Source of the DNA: Nitratiruptor sp.
Lineage (GTDB): Bacteria; Campylobacterota; Campylobacteria; Campylobacterales; Nitratiruptoraceae
Length of the DNA stretch: 7,938 nt
Assembly (NCBI GenBank): GCA_015494505.1
Contig: WGBB01000228.1
Location: 1 to 7,938 of the forward strand
Direction: 5' to 3'
Under the pieces are notes generated by a model. It was not told where the DNA came from. It saw nothing but the letters and a program-made list of their open reading frames with translations, and made no database searches. A program made the position numbers and the translations under genes. Below are positions 6,178-7,938 of the stretch, piece by piece. Every line of letters starts with the position of its first letter. Within the stretch, counting starts at the first letter, position 1.

Positions 6178-7938
6178 ATGCTCAACGCCGAACAGCGTGC
6201 CGCCGTTATGGCCCCGTTAGGGCATAATCTCGTCATCGCCAGTGCAGGCACCGGCAAAACATCCACCATCGTGGCTCGTATAGAGCGTCTTTTGCAAAGC
6301 GGTATCGCACCTGAAGATATCTTGCTTCTGACATTTACCAACAAAGCGGCGGCTGAGATGATAGCACGTGTGCAGCGGCGTTTCGGTGATATGGCGAAAA
6401 AAATCGAAGCGGGTACGTTTCATGCCGTCAGCTACCGATGGCTCAAGGTACTCGATCCAAAACTCGTGCTCAAACAGCCAAAAGAGCTGAAAATTCTTTT
6501 CAAGAGCATATACGAAAAGCGCGATTTCCATCGCGTCAGCGACATCAAGCCCTATGCCTCTTCATCGCTCTTTGATCTCTACTCGCTCTACCAAAACAGT
6601 GAGTTTGAAAAAGATTTCGGCTCCTGGATAGCGCACAAAAATCCTGAACACGCGGAGCTCGCACCCATCTATCAAGATATCGTAGAAGAATTCGAAGAGC
6701 TCAAGGCCGAGTACGGTTTTTTGAGCTTCAACGACCTGCTCTTACAAGTTATAGCGCGCAAAGAGCAGATCAAACCCTTTGTAGAAGTATTGGTAGACGA
6801 GTATCAAGATACCAATAACCTACAGGGACGATTTCTAGAAAGTCTCAAATATAAATCACTCTTTTGCGTAGGGGATTATGACCAGAGTATCTACGCCTTT
6901 AACGGAGCAAATATAGATATCATCGCAAGTTTTGACAAACGCTATCCAGATGCGCGCATCTTTAGCCTCACCAAAAACTACCGCTCCACGAAATACATCC
7001 TTGATCTGGCAAATCGCGTCATCGAGCACAACGAGCGTATCTATCCTAAAAAGCTAGAAGTCGTCAATGCTAGGGAGGCTATAGCGCCCAAGCTGCTCGC
7101 TTTTAGCGATCTGTATGCGCAATACGAAGGTATCGCCAAACGGATCAAAGCCTCCCTCACTCCTCGCGAAGAGATAGCCATCATCTTTCGCAACAACGCC
7201 AGCGCAGACGGTATCGAAGCGGCACTCAGAGAGCAGGGAATCGCCTGCAAGCGTAAAGGTAGCACCAGCTTTTTCGATCTCAAAGAGATCAAAGCGCTCT
7301 TCGATCTGCTCTCCGTGCTCATCAACCCCAAAGATCTCCTCGCATTTATCCATACTTTCGAATATGCCAGGGGAGTAGGGGCCAACATCGCCAAAGAGCT
7401 CTTCGAAGGATTGCAGCGCTGTGGGGATGGAGATATCAAAAAGGGGCTCCTTGAGCCCATCGATATCGCCAATCCATTCAAAAAAAAGGAGCGTAGCGTC
7501 CAGCTGGCACTCTTTGACGATATGGTCCAGCTTGGCTCCAAAAGTCGCTTCGCAGGGATCTCGATAATAGACCATCCCATCTTAGTCCATCCCAAGCTCT
7601 CGCTAGAGGGTGCACGCTATCTCGAAGACCTCGCCATGCTTTTTAGACACCGCATCAAACGGCCGGAAAGCTACGTAGCAGCTATCAAAGACTCATTTAT
7701 ATACAATAATATCATAGAGACGCTCGCTACCAATAGAGCCAAACGTAAGGATGGAAGCATAGATTCCGCACTTTTTCATGAAGCGATGGAGCGCATCAAA
7801 CGGCGCATAGCACTGGTAGAGCATTTGGCACGTGGCTATGAAGATGTCTACCGTTTCTATAACGCCATGGTGCTAGGAAGCAGCGAGATGGCACAAGGGG
7901 AGGGGGTGAATCTGCTTACGGTCCATGCCAGCAAAGGC
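6178..7938 (+). CDS. UvrD/Rep-family SF1A DNA helicase (3' end outside the window)
   Basis: Frame is open from the ATG at 6178 to the right edge (587 residues, no stop). A GTG directly before it (6175) is an alternative start; AAGG at 6168-6171 fits ATG with a 6-base gap. The product is an ATP-driven 3'-5' single-strand translocase/helicase of the type used in DNA repair or replication restart. Motifs appear in order: Q motif LNAEQRAAV (2-10), Walker A ASAGTGKT (21-28), motif Ia LTFTNKAAAEM (51-61), motif II VDEYQDT (206-212), motif III VGDYDQSIYAFNGA (231-244), motif IV NYRST (267-271), and motif V VNLLTVHASKG (577-587), where the window ends. Motif VI and the C-terminal region are missing only because of the cut; by family norms about 100 residues remain. 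Motif III has DYDQ and FNGA where many UvrD proteins have DDDQ and FRGA. Rep, UvrD and PcrA cannot be told apart safely here, so no symbol is given. Confidence 0.95.
   Translation, partial: MLNAEQRAAVMAPLGHNLVIASAGTGKTSTIVARIERLLQSGIAPEDILLLTFTNKAAAEMIARVQRRFGDMAKKIEAGTFHAVSYRWLKVLDPKLVLKQPKELKILFKSIYEKRDFHRVSDIKPYASSSLFDLYSLYQNSEFEKDFGSWIAHKNPEHAELAPIYQDIVEEFEELKAEYGFLSFNDLLLQVIARKEQIKPFVEVLVDEYQDTNNLQGRFLESLKYKSLFCVGDYDQSIYAFNGANIDIIASFDKRYPDARIFSLTKNYRSTKYILDLANRVIEHNERIYPKKLEVVNAREAIAPKLLAFSDLYAQYEGIAKRIKASLTPREEIAIIFRNNASADGIEAALREQGIACKRKGSTSFFDLKEIKALFDLLSVLINPKDLLAFIHTFEYARGVGANIAKELFEGLQRCGDGDIKKGLLEPIDIANPFKKKERSVQLALFDDMVQLGSKSRFAGISIIDHPILVHPKLSLEGARYLEDLAMLFRHRIKRPESYVAAIKDSFIYNNIIETLATNRAKRKDGSIDSALFHEAMERIKRRIALVEHLARGYEDVYRFYNAMVLGSSEMAQGEGVNLLTVHASKG

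Noticed and set aside
7041..7595. Two overlapping minus-strand open frames of about 180 codons
   Set aside because: Both lie opposite the helicase coding sequence, which carries ordered SF1 motifs on either side of this stretch. They are shadow frames.
1..7938. Mobile element, CRISPR array, toxin-antitoxin or phage defence cassette
   Set aside because: I found no direct-repeat array, terminal inverted repeats, transposase or integrase motifs, nor an unexplained gene-free stretch longer than about 70 bases outside rnpB. The dUTPase and helicase look like ordinary chromosomal genes.

Overview
The window looks like chromosomal housekeeping DNA from a member of the Campylobacterota (formerly Epsilonproteobacteria). 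The signs are a Helicobacter-type cysteine-paired Sel1 repeat protein, a dimeric all-alpha dUTPase in place of the trimeric beta type, a short class A RNase P RNA, and a valS gene divergent from an SF1 helicase. From memory, a similar valS/helicase proximity exists in Campylobacter jejuni. The genus cannot be fixed from sequence alone; the base composition is richer in G+C than Campylobacter or Helicobacter, which would fit a deep-branching or vent-type lineage.

Layout. Bases 2-88 are the 3' end of an unidentified plus-strand gene, followed by a small G+C-rich hairpin. Next on the plus strand is a small exported Sel1/Hcp-like protein (best start a TTG at 179, stop at 601). A few bases after its stop lies a near-consensus sigma-70 promoter, then rnpB (about 641-985). 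Three minus-strand genes converge on rnpB. In transcription order they are valS (6110 to 3498), a dimeric dUTPase gene (3498 to 2824) and a multi-pass DUF389 membrane protein gene (2824 to 989). Each stop shares one base with the next start, so this is a tight, probably translationally coupled operon. A 67-base divergent promoter region separates valS from a plus-strand UvrD/Rep-family helicase that starts at 6178 and runs off the right edge inside motif V.

Functionally the window holds tRNA maturation (RNase P), tRNA charging (ValRS), nucleotide-pool cleaning (dUTPase), DNA repair or replication (helicase), one secreted repeat protein and one membrane protein of unknown role. I see no mobile element, CRISPR array, phage gene, tRNA or obvious defence system. 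The most unusual item is the DUF389 protein. Its roughly 300-residue N-terminal half resembles, by eye, a diacylglycerol/sphingosine-kinase-like fold that has lost its nucleotide-binding signatures. That would make it a possible 'pseudo-lipid-kinase' sensor attached to a membrane domain. This is inference and needs a profile or structure search.
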